Assembly (NCBI GenBank): GCA_036562185.1 | Contig: DATCKN010000123.1 | Coordinates: 8,534-72,533 of the forward strand | Origin: Thermoclostridium sp036562185 | GTDB lineage: Bacteria; Bacillota; Clostridia; DSM-8532 | DNA: 64,000 bases | Direction of reading: 5' to 3' | Shown here: positions 43,869 through 53,180 of the stretch, one piece after another | Layout: every line of letters starts with the position of its first letter | Numbering within the stretch: position 1 is the first letter of the stretch | Position numbers and translations under genes: made by a program | Notes under the pieces: model-generated | Database searches by the model: none | Seen by the model: the letters and a program-made list of their open reading frames with translations, nothing else | Told to the model about the DNA's origin: nothing

Positions 43869-46202
43869 GTGAAGGTAATGAAGCATATAAACAGGAATCT
43901 TTTTTTCAAGAGATTTCTTGTTTCATATTTGCTCATTTTGGTTTTGCCAATTCTTTTTTCAAGTTTTGTCTACAATGAGGCTTTAAAACTGGTTGAACAG
44001 GATGCAAGGGAATCAAGGATGCTTATGCTCAGGCATACCAGGGATATGGTTGACAGGACACTGAAAGAGATTGACAAAACCATAGTTGATATCATGTATG
44101 CTTCAAATTTCAATAATATGATGTATATGTCCCCCGTTCATGACGGTTCTCCGGAAGTTTACAAGATTTGGCGTTTTGCCAATGAGATTCAAAGGATCAC
44201 TGTCTCAAAGGATATTTTCAACAGCACTTTTTATGTTTTTTTCAACAGCAGCAGTCTAATATTTTCACATGATACCACGAACACCGGATTTGAAAATTTC
44301 TATAAAAATGTTTGCAATTACGAATCCGTGAGTTACGACCAATGGTACAATACTTTTTTCAACAATAATTTCAGAAGGTTGTATTTACCATCTGCAGAGA
44401 TTAATTTAAATTCAAAAAAAATGACTGCAATTACGTGCCTGACATCCCTTAACCTTGGAAGCAAAAATGAAAATGGGGCGGTAATTGCTTTTCTTATTTC
44501 AGACAATAAAATAAAAGAGCTGATGGCAGAAGTAAACATAAACAATTCAGGCTGGGTTTCCATTACAGATGAAAGCGGCAGGTTAATTGTCGGAGTATCA
44601 AATGAAAAATACAATCTGATGGATGAGGATACCATGATAAATATATCCGAACTGTCTGTCAGTTCAGGTGAAGGGTATTTCAACAAGGTTGTGAACGGTG
44701 AGGAAATGATATTCATCTACACGCATTCCATGTATAATGACTGGATTTATACAGTTGCCCTTCCGGTCAATACTCTTATGGGAAAGGTCAGGTATGTCAG
44801 GAATACTGCATTGATCGTTGCCGTGATTTCTCTGTTGTCAGGGCTTGCAATATCATTTATCCTTGCGTATAGAAATTCAAAACCTGTCAAGGATGTAATC
44901 AGTGCATTACGTGAGTTCTTTTACAATGGAAGCAATCATGGGAAATATGAGGAAGATCAAAACGAAGTGGCTTTTTTGCAGGGAGGGGTATCCCGCCTGA
45001 TAAGTAAGAACAAGAGCATGCAGGAAATGATACAGCGACAGGTTACCGCCCTGAAGACAACTTTTCTGGACAGGCTTTTGAAAGGTGAGTTTGATGATGA
45101 GGAGAAAATGAATAAATTATTGTGCCATATCAGTCTTGATTTGAAAGGCAAAAATTATATGTGCATAGTACTGATGATAAACAGGCATGATCACCTGATA
45201 AGCAGCGAAATACTCGGAGAATTGGATGTATTAAGGGCTTTGGTTGAGGATATATTGCATAGAAGCCTCCAAGGGAAAGGGCATGCCCATGTACTGAATG
45301 AAAACGAGATGGCGCTGTTATTGGTTTTTGATTCGGAAAACCGTGAGGATTGTGTCATAAAGGCAAAAAACATCATCCAGGAAATCAGTACAAATCTTAT
45401 CATTCATTACCACGTGGCTCCTGTGTTTGGTGTGGGAAACATATATGAACATGCAATGGGAGTAAGTAATTCTTTCAATGAAGCGTCACAGGCTTTGAAA
45501 GCATGCTGTGAACTGGGAAACAGCCAGGTATTGTGGTTTGAAAACATGAAAAAAACCAAGCACAGGTATTATTATCCTCTGGAAATGGAATTTAAACTCG
45601 TCAACATGGCGAAGTCAGGAAAACATTCAGAAGTCGAAAAGGTTCTTGATATAATCTATGTAGAAAATTTCGTAAGAAAAAAGGTTGACAGGCAGCTTGC
45701 AAGGCATCTGATAATGGAAATGCAGGCTACGGTATTGAAGTTGTGCGAAGGAATGGATAACAGCGTTGAATTTGAGAAAGCCTTGTTTGCCATGGAGATT
45801 GATAAACCCGAAAAAGCATTCACTGAAATAAGAGAAACTTACATGAAGATATGCATGCTGGCCAACGAGCAGAAAAGAAGCCATAATGACCAATTGGCAG
45901 GCAGCATAATAGGTTATCTGAATACAAACTACAGTGATCCGAACCTATGTGTATCTGTAATTGCTTCGTATTTCAATTTGTCTGACTCGTATTTCTCGCA
46001 GTTTTTTAAAGAACAGGTAGGAGAAACTTTCGGTGTTTACCTGGAAAAGCTTCGTATCCAGAGAGCATGTGAATTACTGGAGAATAATGAGCTTATGGCT
46101 GATGTTGCTCAGAAGGTTGGCTATAACAGTGTACATTCTTTCAGGAGAGCTTTCAAGAAAGTAATGGGTGTTGTTCCGTCTGAATATAAAAAGTTTGCAT
46201 AA
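43869..46202 (+). CDS. Membrane-anchored AraC-family regulator (YesN-like output, Cache-type sensor)
   Basis: A 777-residue one-component regulator with the same plan as the one at 3473. Membrane helix at about residues 13-33, extracytoplasmic sensor with a Cache-like end (NNSGWVSITDESGRLIVGVS; YNDWIYTVALPVNTLM), second helix about 312-335, cytoplasmic region, and C-terminal AraC domain (CVSVIASYFNLSDSYFSQFF, EKLRIQRACELLENNE, DVAQKVGYNSVHSFRRAFKK). The start is GTG at 43869 after AAGGGGG; an ATG nine bases on is too far from it. It lies directly upstream of the second ABC importer, which it presumably activates. Confidence 0.9.
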   Translation: MKVMKHINRNLFFKRFLVSYLLILVLPILFSSFVYNEALKLVEQDARESRMLMLRHTRDMVDRTLKEIDKTIVDIMYASNFNNMMYMSPVHDGSPEVYKIWRFANEIQRITVSKDIFNSTFYVFFNSSSLIFSHDTTNTGFENFYKNVCNYESVSYDQWYNTFFNNNFRRLYLPSAEINLNSKKMTAITCLTSLNLGSKNENGAVIAFLISDNKIKELMAEVNINNSGWVSITDESGRLIVGVSNEKYNLMDEDTMINISELSVSSGEGYFNKVVNGEEMIFIYTHSMYNDWIYTVALPVNTLMGKVRYVRNTALIVAVISLLSGLAISFILAYRNSKPVKDVISALREFFYNGSNHGKYEEDQNEVAFLQGGVSRLISKNKSMQEMIQRQVTALKTTFLDRLLKGEFDDEEKMNKLLCHISLDLKGKNYMCIVLMINRHDHLISSEILGELDVLRALVEDILHRSLQGKGHAHVLNENEMALLLVFDSENREDCVIKAKNIIQEISTNLIIHYHVAPVFGVGNIYEHAMGVSNSFNEASQALKACCELGNSQVLWFENMKKTKHRYYYPLEMEFKLVNMAKSGKHSEVEKVLDIIYVENFVRKKVDRQLARHLIMEMQATVLKLCEGMDNSVEFEKALFAMEIDKPEKAFTEIRETYMKICMLANEQKRSHNDQLAGSIIGYLNTNYSDPNLCVSVIASYFNLSDSYFSQFFKEQVGETFGVYLEKLRIQRACELLENNELMADVAQKVGYNSVHSFRRAFKKVMGVVPSEYKKFA

Positions 46203-46413
46203 AATTATAATATAAGATTTTGTACCCTTTATGTGAAAAATGCACTATATTTATTTATTTTTCAACACGGTTTTTATAAAAAACTGACACTGAAATAATG
46301 AATATGTACCTTGAAGAGATTTTCACCCGTCAGCTATATTAAATCCATAAGAGCACATAGCAAATTAACCGTTATATCATCTTTTCGTATCTGAAATGTG
46401 GGGGTTATTTAAA

Positions 46414-47346
46414 ATGAATAATAATATGGCCAAGGGTGTAAACCGGAAAAGTGCGTGGGTAAAGATTAAAAAACATTGGCAATTGTATTTTGTGATTTTA
46501 ATACCGTTATCATACATAATAATATTCAAATACATACCAATGCTGGGGGCGCAAATCGCTTTCAAAAACTATAACATAGGAAAAGGCATATGGGGAAGCC
46601 CGTGGGTAGGTTTTAAGCATTTTATTGATTTTTTCAGGTCATATGAATTTAAAAGGTTGATAATAAACACTGCCGGACTTAGTGTATACCAGACATTAGC
46701 CGGTTTCGTACCTCCCATTATTCTTGCTGTTTCCTTGAATTACGCTGAGAACAGGGTGATCAGAAAAACAGTACAAATGGTTACATACATGCCGTATTTT
46801 ATATCTACCGTGATTTTGGTCTCAATTATGTTCCAGCTGTTGTCCATAAACGGTATGGTAAACCAGGTGGTTAAAGCCATTATAGGTGAACCGATTCAAT
46901 TCCTTGGAGAACCGAAGTGGTTTAAAACAATATATGTTTGGTCAGGTATCTGGCAGACTACGGGATATAATGCAATTATATACTTAGCTGCATTGGCTGG
47001 TATTGACCAGACATTGTATGAAGCGGCAATTGTTGATGGTGCATCTATATGGAAACGAATTTGGTATATTGATATTCCCGGTATTTTGCCAACGGCTATT
47101 ATACTGCTGATAATGTCTACCGCAAGAATTCTTGAGGTAGGGTTTGAAAAGGTATATCTGCTGCAAAATAACATGAATATACAATCTTCTGATGTCATTT
47201 CAACATATGTATACAGGGTGGGTCTTGTATCAATGCAGTACAGTTATTCCAGTGCGATTGGTCTGTTCCAGTCGGTTATTTCGCTGATAATGCTGACCCT
47301 GGTTAATGCGGTTGCCCGGAAAGTAAGCGAAACAAGTCTTTGGTAA
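46414..47346 (+). CDS. ABC sugar transporter permease, LplB/YteP-like
   Basis: First permease of the second CUT1 importer, 310 residues, six membrane helices. The N-terminus IPLSYIIIFKYIPMLGAQIA is the family hallmark; the EAA loop reads EAAIVDGASIWKRIWYIDIP (about residues 211-230). The C-terminus ARKVSETSLW parallels KKLTEESLW of the first importer, so the two systems are paralogues. The ATG at 46414 lies nine bases after GGGGG; ATG 46396 is rejected. It is 12 bases from the next permease. Confidence 0.93.
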   Translation: MNNNMAKGVNRKSAWVKIKKHWQLYFVILIPLSYIIIFKYIPMLGAQIAFKNYNIGKGIWGSPWVGFKHFIDFFRSYEFKRLIINTAGLSVYQTLAGFVPPIILAVSLNYAENRVIRKTVQMVTYMPYFISTVILVSIMFQLLSINGMVNQVVKAIIGEPIQFLGEPKWFKTIYVWSGIWQTTGYNAIIYLAALAGIDQTLYEAAIVDGASIWKRIWYIDIPGILPTAIILLIMSTARILEVGFEKVYLLQNNMNIQSSDVISTYVYRVGLVSMQYSYSSAIGLFQSVISLIMLTLVNAVARKVSETSLW

Positions 47347-47358
47347 GGAGAAGGAATC

Positions 47359-48264
47359 ATGAAAAACAGTGGAAAGAGTATACATAATTCAATCAGTGAC
47401 AGTGTTTTTAAAATAATTAATTATACTTTCCTGTTTATCTGCTTTATGATTGTGATATTTCCCCTGATGAACGTTGTCAGTACGTCGTTAAGCTCTCCTA
47501 AGGCGGTAGCGGCGGGGAAGGTATGGATTTGGCCGGTAGAACCATCACTTGTTGCGTATGAAAAAATACTGGGAAACAAACAGATTTGGACAGGTTTTTA
47601 TAATTCGTTCTTTTATACATTTTTTGGGACATTGATAAATGTAATACTAACAATAATGGCAGCCTATCCGCTGTCAAGGAAAGATTTCTTCGGAAGGCAG
47701 GCAATTATATCAATATTTGTATTTACCATGATGTTTTCGGGTGGAATGATTCCTACATACTTGTTAATTAAAGATCTTGGACTAATAAATACGAGATGGG
47801 CAATGATAATACCCAATGCGCTGACTGTCTGGAACGTTATGCTTGCGCGGACATTTTTCCAGAATACCATTCCTGTGGAGCTTTACGAAGCATCTGAACT
47901 GGATGGTGCCAGCGATACGGTTATTATCACAAAAGTGGTGATTCCTCTCTCAGCTCCGATATTGGCAGTTTTGACATTGTTCTATGCTGTCGGCCACTGG
48001 AATTCATACTTCAATGCTCTGCTATATCTTAAATCACAGGAATTAATGCCGTTGCAGGTGGTTTTAAGAAACTTTATGTCAAGTGTAAATTTAATACAGA
48101 ACATGTTAGGACCAATAACCAAGGAACAGGCAGAATTGATTTCCCTGGTGGATGTTATGAAATATGCCATAATCGTATTCGCCAGCATACCTGTTATTAT
48201 ACTGTATCCATTTGTCCAAAAGCACTTTGTCAAAGGAGTCATGATTGGTTCCATTAAGGGCTGA
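47359..48264 (+). CDS. ABC sugar transporter permease, YtcP/LplC-like
   Basis: Second permease of the importer, 301 residues. The EAA loop is EASELDGASDTVIITKVVIP (about residues 175-195), and the C-terminus VQKHFVKGVMIGSIKG is the YtcP/LplC signature. The start follows AAGGAGAAGG. It forms an operon with the LplB-like permease, and the binding lipoprotein follows 129 bases later. In B. subtilis the homologous YteP-YtcP-YtcQ set imports rhamnogalacturonan fragments, which suits the neighbours here. Confidence 0.93.
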   Translation: MKNSGKSIHNSISDSVFKIINYTFLFICFMIVIFPLMNVVSTSLSSPKAVAAGKVWIWPVEPSLVAYEKILGNKQIWTGFYNSFFYTFFGTLINVILTIMAAYPLSRKDFFGRQAIISIFVFTMMFSGGMIPTYLLIKDLGLINTRWAMIIPNALTVWNVMLARTFFQNTIPVELYEASELDGASDTVIITKVVIPLSAPILAVLTLFYAVGHWNSYFNALLYLKSQELMPLQVVLRNFMSSVNLIQNMLGPITKEQAELISLVDVMKYAIIVFASIPVIILYPFVQKHFVKGVMIGSIKG

Positions 48265-48392
48265 GATACAGCAAAATATCGGTCTAGTTCCCGTTAAAAT
48301 CCGGTGCCATGGAATTTCCATGCATAAATATGAGTCTGTTTATATTTAAATAGACAAATCTTATGAAAATTTTGAAAAGGAGGCTAAAATTT

Positions 48393-50153
48393 ATGAGAAA
48401 AAAAGTGTGTGTGTTCATTAGCGTTGTCATTGCTCTGGCCATGCTGTTAACAGGCTGCAATGTTTCTGACAAAGGTTCTGCCGGCAGCAATAACAAGGGC
48501 AATACAACAACGGCGGGGAGTGAAACTGCCGCAGGGAATACATCGCAGTCAGATTCAAATCTTAATGCTCCTGGCACATTGCCGGTTGTTAAGAACAAGG
48601 TGACCTTGTCAATTATGCTCCCTCAGGTTGGCACAGCTCTCGGTGATGTGAAAGAAAACCTTCAGACTAAGGAAATTGAAGAGAAGACAAATATTCATAT
48701 TGAATGGCAGGAAGTTCCGACAGATTATCTGAACCAGGTCAGTATTATATTTGCCAGCGGGGATATGCCTGACATGGTTTTCAGCGGTGCAGGCGGAGAC
48801 GTTAGAATGAGTAAGACGTTAATATCGCAGCTGGGTGCACAGGGACTTATTATCCCCCTGAATGATTTGATTGAAAATCACGCTTTTCATTTCAAGAAGG
48901 TAATGGAGGAATTGCCCGAACTGAGAAAATTCATGACCAATCCTGACGGGAATATTTACTCACTTCCGTCAATCGATGACGGACCACATATTCAGTTCCA
49001 GCAGAAGATGTGGATAAACACCACATGGCTTAAAAACCTGGGATTGGATATGCCTAAAACTACAGATGAATTCTATCAGGTTCTGGTAGCATTCAGGGAT
49101 AATGACCCGAACCAGAACGGGAAAAAGGATGAGATACCATTATCAACGGTTAAATCCGGATCGGCCGTGGAATTGGATGGTTTCCTGATGAATCCGTTCA
49201 TATTGACTCCTTCGGGTGTAAATGGCTACGGAAAGACCTGGATTGATGATCAGGGGAAAATAGTATATTCTCCTATCCAGCCTGGATATAAGGAAGGATT
49301 GAAGTATCTTCACAAATTATATGCAGAAGGGTTAATCTATAAGGAATCATTTACCCAGGATATGAAAACACAGCAAAATCTTAATGAATCCGGTGACGCA
49401 CCTGTAATCGGGGCTTTTCCTGCTATGCGTCCTGGTTATGCAAATAACCTCACTGCAAGCAACAGATGGCACCAATATGATTCATTGCTGCCGCTGGAAG
49501 GACCGTCCGGGCAGAGAATAACAGACAATAACCTGTATTTGAAATATAATCCGAACTTTGTTGTTATAACCAGCAATTGCAAATATCCGGAAGTTGCAAT
49601 GCAGTTTATTGATTATTTCTACTCAGAAGAAGGAACTGTAAGATCAGTTCTTGGCAGAGAAGGGATAGACTATAAGTATGCAGAAGCCGGACAGAAGGGT
49701 TTTGACGGAAGCCAGGCTAAATATGTCCAAATTCCTGTAGATACTACTTTGCCTGAAAACCAGAATGTTTCCTGGGGACAGGCATTCCCGACCTACAGGC
49801 CTGTTAGTTTCTATAAATCCATTGTATATCCTGAGAATCCTTATGATCCGAATGTCGATCCTATGGTTGGAAGAATGACACTGTTTTTCAGAACATCGAT
49901 GGCTCTTTCGGAATACGCGCAAAAACCTGAAAGTGTTCTGCCCGATATGTTCTTCTCGGCTGATGATATTTCCACAATGTCGAGATTGAAGACTTCGATT
50001 GAATCATTTGTAAATGAATCAATTGTTAAATTCATAACCGGATATTCTGATATAGATGCTGAGTGGGACAATTACTTAAAACAGCTGAAATCGTTAGGAA
50101 TCGACGAATATCTTGGAATTTTGCAAAATGCTTATGATGCACAATTTAAGTAA
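48393..50153 (+). CDS. Extracellular solute-binding lipoprotein of CUT1 ABC importer (YtcQ-like)
   Basis: A 586-residue binding protein. The signal peptide ends in the lipobox LLTGC (Cys22) and is followed by a Ser/Gly/Asn/Thr-rich linker to about residue 65. The mature domain carries AFRDNDPNQNGKKDEIPLST, the same Asn/Asp-rich, probably metal-binding segment as in the first binding protein. The ATG at 48393 lies nine bases after AAAAGGAGG; the ATG at 48363 is rejected. Oligosaccharide binding is expected from size; the ligand is unknown. Confidence 0.92.
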   Translation: MRKKVCVFISVVIALAMLLTGCNVSDKGSAGSNNKGNTTTAGSETAAGNTSQSDSNLNAPGTLPVVKNKVTLSIMLPQVGTALGDVKENLQTKEIEEKTNIHIEWQEVPTDYLNQVSIIFASGDMPDMVFSGAGGDVRMSKTLISQLGAQGLIIPLNDLIENHAFHFKKVMEELPELRKFMTNPDGNIYSLPSIDDGPHIQFQQKMWINTTWLKNLGLDMPKTTDEFYQVLVAFRDNDPNQNGKKDEIPLSTVKSGSAVELDGFLMNPFILTPSGVNGYGKTWIDDQGKIVYSPIQPGYKEGLKYLHKLYAEGLIYKESFTQDMKTQQNLNESGDAPVIGAFPAMRPGYANNLTASNRWHQYDSLLPLEGPSGQRITDNNLYLKYNPNFVVITSNCKYPEVAMQFIDYFYSEEGTVRSVLGREGIDYKYAEAGQKGFDGSQAKYVQIPVDTTLPENQNVSWGQAFPTYRPVSFYKSIVYPENPYDPNVDPMVGRMTLFFRTSMALSEYAQKPESVLPDMFFSADDISTMSRLKTSIESFVNESIVKFITGYSDIDAEWDNYLKQLKSLGIDEYLGILQNAYDAQFK

Positions 50154-50163
50154 AAATACCGGA

Positions 50164-50200
50164 ACGGCAAGCCTGCAGGTTATACTTGCAGGCTTGCCGT
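50164..50200 (+). terminator. Hairpin at the end of the second ABC importer operon
   Basis: A perfect 14-bp stem, 50164-50177 with 50187-50200, nine-base loop. There is no T run after it, so read-through into the DUF1593 gene is possible. Confidence 0.6.
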
Positions 50201-50348
50201 CATTAAGATACCGGATTTAAGAAACAGATTTTTGTTTTTAAGTAAAATAGTATCGTAGTGCATTTGAATTGATAAGATTATTGTTAAAATTGTAAACACA
50301 AAAAGTAAAAAATCAGCTCTCTGCTGGATAAATGAAGGAGATGAAAGA

Positions 50349-51584
50349 ATGTCGAATCATATGACTTCAGGTGCTTTGGCGGGAGAACGCTACCGGGTTA
50401 TTGTTTCAACCGATATCGGGGGAAGTGATCCCGATGATTTTCAATCAATGGTACACTACCTGCTTTATTCTGACATGTTCGATACAGAAGGGCTTATTTC
50501 GTCCCCGTGGGGTGCAGGTACGGTGAAAGATATACTGGATGTAATCGATCAATATGAAACTGATTATCCAAAACTACGGTTACATTCGGCTGATTACCCG
50601 ACCCCTGAGTTCCTGCGCTCGGTTACAAAACAGGGAGCACTTGATCCGGCACCGTTCAAGGGATACAGTAAAGCAACCGAAGCATCGGACTGGATTATAA
50701 AGTGTGCAAGAAAAGATGATCCTCGCCCTTTGTATATCCTTATTTGGGGGCTTTTGGAGGACTTGGCCCAGGCTCTTCATGATGCTCCCGACATCAAGGA
50801 CAAACTAAGGGTTTATTATATCGCCGGCCCAAATAAAAAATGGGGCTTAAATGCTTATGAATATATCCGCGAGAACTTTCCCGACCTTTGGATAATTGAA
50901 AACAATTCTACATACAGGGGATGGTTTGTCGGTGGAAACCAGGAAAATGATTTGGGCAACCAAACTTTCGTCACCAGCCATATTTCAGGACATGGAGCGC
51001 TGGGAAATTATTTTGCGAAACATCTTAATGGTGTTATTAAAATGGGAGATACTCCTTCGGTTGCGTACCTGCTGAAAGGGACCCCGGAATGCCCTGAATA
51101 TCCATCCTGGGGAGGATCCTTTGTCAAGGTTCGGAACAGGCCCAAAGCCGTGTACCGGGGAATTACAAATCAAAATGCCATAATAGAGGTATTCGGTGTA
51201 CTCGAACTGGTTTTCAACGGCCCGCATCTTGACCTAAACCGGGATGAACCGGCATTTTCCCTTATTGTACAGGAACAGGAGTTTTATGGTTACTACTGCG
51301 GAAACCGGGAATACAAGGTTCGTTATATGCCAAAGACAACAGGTCTGTGGAGTTATACAACAAAGAGCGATATCCCTGAACTGAACGGACTGTCGGGGAT
51401 GTTCACCTGCACAGAAGAAACCGAAGAAGGCCGAGAAGGGGAGAAAAACCGTTATCCGAACTGGTGGTCGGATATCCTTGATAAAGAGTATGCCGAACAG
51501 GAGCATAAGGGTGCAAAAACAGTGAATATGTGGAGGGAAGAGTTTTTGCGTGATTTTCAAATAAGGATGGATCGGTGCCTGTAA
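50349..51584 (+). CDS. DUF1593 / nucleoside-hydrolase-like glycan-associated protein
   Basis: A 411-residue protein with the nucleoside-hydrolase-like fold of the DUF1593 (Sde182-type) family. RVIVSTDIGGSDPDDFQSMV near the N-terminus is the Asp-rich calcium site of nucleoside hydrolases in modified form, and LYILIWGLLEDLAQALHDAP and WIIENNSTYRGW are family segments. A C-terminal beta domain (about residues 290-410) completes it. Members occur in polysaccharide-utilisation loci and probably cleave a glycosidic bond, but no substrate is established. There is no signal peptide. It is 195 bases downstream of the binding protein. The start follows AAGGAG. Confidence 0.8.
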   Translation: MSNHMTSGALAGERYRVIVSTDIGGSDPDDFQSMVHYLLYSDMFDTEGLISSPWGAGTVKDILDVIDQYETDYPKLRLHSADYPTPEFLRSVTKQGALDPAPFKGYSKATEASDWIIKCARKDDPRPLYILIWGLLEDLAQALHDAPDIKDKLRVYYIAGPNKKWGLNAYEYIRENFPDLWIIENNSTYRGWFVGGNQENDLGNQTFVTSHISGHGALGNYFAKHLNGVIKMGDTPSVAYLLKGTPECPEYPSWGGSFVKVRNRPKAVYRGITNQNAIIEVFGVLELVFNGPHLDLNRDEPAFSLIVQEQEFYGYYCGNREYKVRYMPKTTGLWSYTTKSDIPELNGLSGMFTCTEETEEGREGEKNRYPNWWSDILDKEYAEQEHKGAKTVNMWREEFLRDFQIRMDRCL

Positions 51585-51839
51585 TAAACGGTCTATGATG
51601 AACGAATACAGAAATTATTATTACAGTGTTAAACTTTGCTTAAAAAATTTAATATTAAAATTCCAAATCAGATAAAGGATTATTCGTATTTATTTTATAA
51701 ATGTCTTTTTTCAAAATAACAGAGATAAAACAGATATGGATGTAAATTCTTTACTTGTAAAAACAATCAACAGCAATGTGCAGGCTTTGGTTTATAATTT
51801 AAAAGTATTTAAATATATTTAATTTATTAAGTAGTTTTA

Positions 51840-51868
51840 TTGACATATTATACAATTCCAATTATAAT
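51840..51868 (+). promoter_or_regulatory. Consensus sigma-A promoter of the transketolase operon
   Basis: TTGACA at 51840-51845 and TATAAT at 51863-51868, 17-base spacer: a perfect consensus. An unregulated promoter this strong would be costly, so repression is expected. Confidence 0.85.
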
Positions 51869-51874
51869 TTATTT

Positions 51875-51890
51875 ATAAACGTTAACTAAT
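51875..51890. promoter_or_regulatory. Candidate LacI-type operator downstream of the promoter
   Basis: ATAAACGTTAACTAAT, with an AACGTT core at 51878-51883, sits at about +1 to +15. A LacI protein is encoded at the far end of the operon (61539) and is the natural candidate to bind here. Confidence 0.45.
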
Positions 51891-51924
51891 TCATTTAACC
51901 GTGACATGCTGCGGGGGGAGCGGA

Positions 51925-52044
51925 ATGGGCTTACTGTTGGGGATATCCGGGCTTAAACCGGATACAGGGAAAACGTATAATATGTTTACATGCATTAAAC
52001 TTAAAGTCCTCGTACCCGAAGCTAAAAACGTTGAGAGAATGTGA
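51925..52044 (+). CDS. Possible 39-residue leader ORF
   Basis: ATG at 51925 follows GGGGGGAGCGG and opens MGLLLGISGLKPDTGKTYNM, ending VPEAKNVERM before TGA. It has a good ribosome binding site but no recognisable family, and it overlaps a small hairpin. It may be an upstream peptide controlling the operon or chance. Confidence 0.25.
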   Translation: MGLLLGISGLKPDTGKTYNMFTCIKLKVLVPEAKNVERM

Positions 52045-52340
52045 TAACGCTGAGGGCGGAATTATTCCCGTATTATAAGATTTGAATATTTTTTGCTGTT
52101 TTTAAGAACGGCTTGAAAAACTCCGGTTTTTGAATTGATCCGAAGGAATTTCTGCGGATTGATAATTAAGATTTAAGTAATTTTATAAACTTGTGTAAAA
52201 AGTAATATGCTTGTTTTTGCAGGATACTTTCATATAGCCGCAAAATTGAAACTGAGGCCGCATGCAAATGAGCGAAAATACTTAAATTATGCTGAATTAA
52301 ATCTAATAAATCATAAAGCAGGAGGTCAAATAATTATCTG

Positions 52341-53180
52341 ATGGAGAATATGGATTATGATAAAAAGCTGACGAAAAAAGCAGCAAAAATAAGAAGAGAT
52401 ATTGTTGACATTGTGTACAGATCAAGTGCCGGACATATAGGAGGTTCACTTTCTGAAACTGATATCCTTGTTGCTCTCTACTATAAAGTAATGAGAGTTG
52501 ATCCCGGGAACCCCGATTGGCCCGGGCGGGACAGGTTCATACTGAGCAAAGGACATTCAATAGATGCTTACTATTGCGTGCTTGCTGACAAAGGATTTTT
52601 TGACAAAAAAGAACTTCTTACATATTCACAGTTTGGTTCGAAATTTATAGGCCACCCGAACAGACATATACCGGGAGTGGAAATGAATACCGGAGCATTG
52701 GGGCATGGATTGTCAGTTGGGGTTGGTATGGCTCTGGCAGGCAAGATGGATAAAAAAGATTACCGCGTATTTGTTTTAATGGGAGACGGGGAGCTGGCTG
52801 AAGGATCTGTGTGGGAAGCAGCTATGGCTGCATCCTTCTATCAACTGGATAATCTTGTAGGTATAGTGGACAGGAATGGATTGCAGATCAGCGGTAAAAC
52901 AGAAGAAGTGATGGCTATTGAACCTTTGGAGGATAAGTGGAGAAGCTTTGGATGGAATGTTTCTGTTGTAGATGGCCACGATATCCCTGCATTGTGCGAA
53001 GCTTTGTCGGAAAACAGGAAAGTTCAGTCGAAGCCGACCCTGATAATTGCTGAAACAGTAAAGGGAAAAGGAATTTCATTTATGGAAAATAATCCGAAAT
53101 GGCACCACGGGGTTATGAGTCCGGAAGAATATAAAAAAGCTTGTGAAGAGTTGGACAGAATGATGGAGGTGCCTTTATGA
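52341..53180 (+). CDS. Transketolase, N-terminal (TPP-binding) subunit
   Basis: A 279-residue split transketolase alpha part. The thiamine diphosphate motif reads VLMGDGELAEGSVWEAAMAA and continues to GIVDRNGLQ; GHPNRHIPGVEMNTGALGHG supplies substrate and cofactor-binding His residues; RFILSKGHSIDAYY is also conserved. It needs the subunit encoded at 53177 to be active. AGGAGG lies 15 bases before the ATG, longer than usual. Generic split transketolases serve the pentose phosphate pathway, but inside an operon with an isomerase and FGGY kinase a dedicated role such as apulose-4-phosphate transketolase is possible. Confidence 0.92.
   Translation: MENMDYDKKLTKKAAKIRRDIVDIVYRSSAGHIGGSLSETDILVALYYKVMRVDPGNPDWPGRDRFILSKGHSIDAYYCVLADKGFFDKKELLTYSQFGSKFIGHPNRHIPGVEMNTGALGHGLSVGVGMALAGKMDKKDYRVFVLMGDGELAEGSVWEAAMAASFYQLDNLVGIVDRNGLQISGKTEEVMAIEPLEDKWRSFGWNVSVVDGHDIPALCEALSENRKVQSKPTLIIAETVKGKGISFMENNPKWHHGVMSPEEYKKACEELDRMMEVPL

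Larger units (their letters stand above)
51585..52340. other. 756-base region: promoter and long leader of the transketolase operon
   Basis: The first 250 bases are AT-rich with nothing recognised. The promoter is at 51840-51868. The leader of about 465 bases contains a possible operator (51875-51890), a short frame (51925-52044) and a 7-bp hairpin (51944-51950 with 51958-51964). No known riboswitch class is recognised. Confidence 0.5.
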
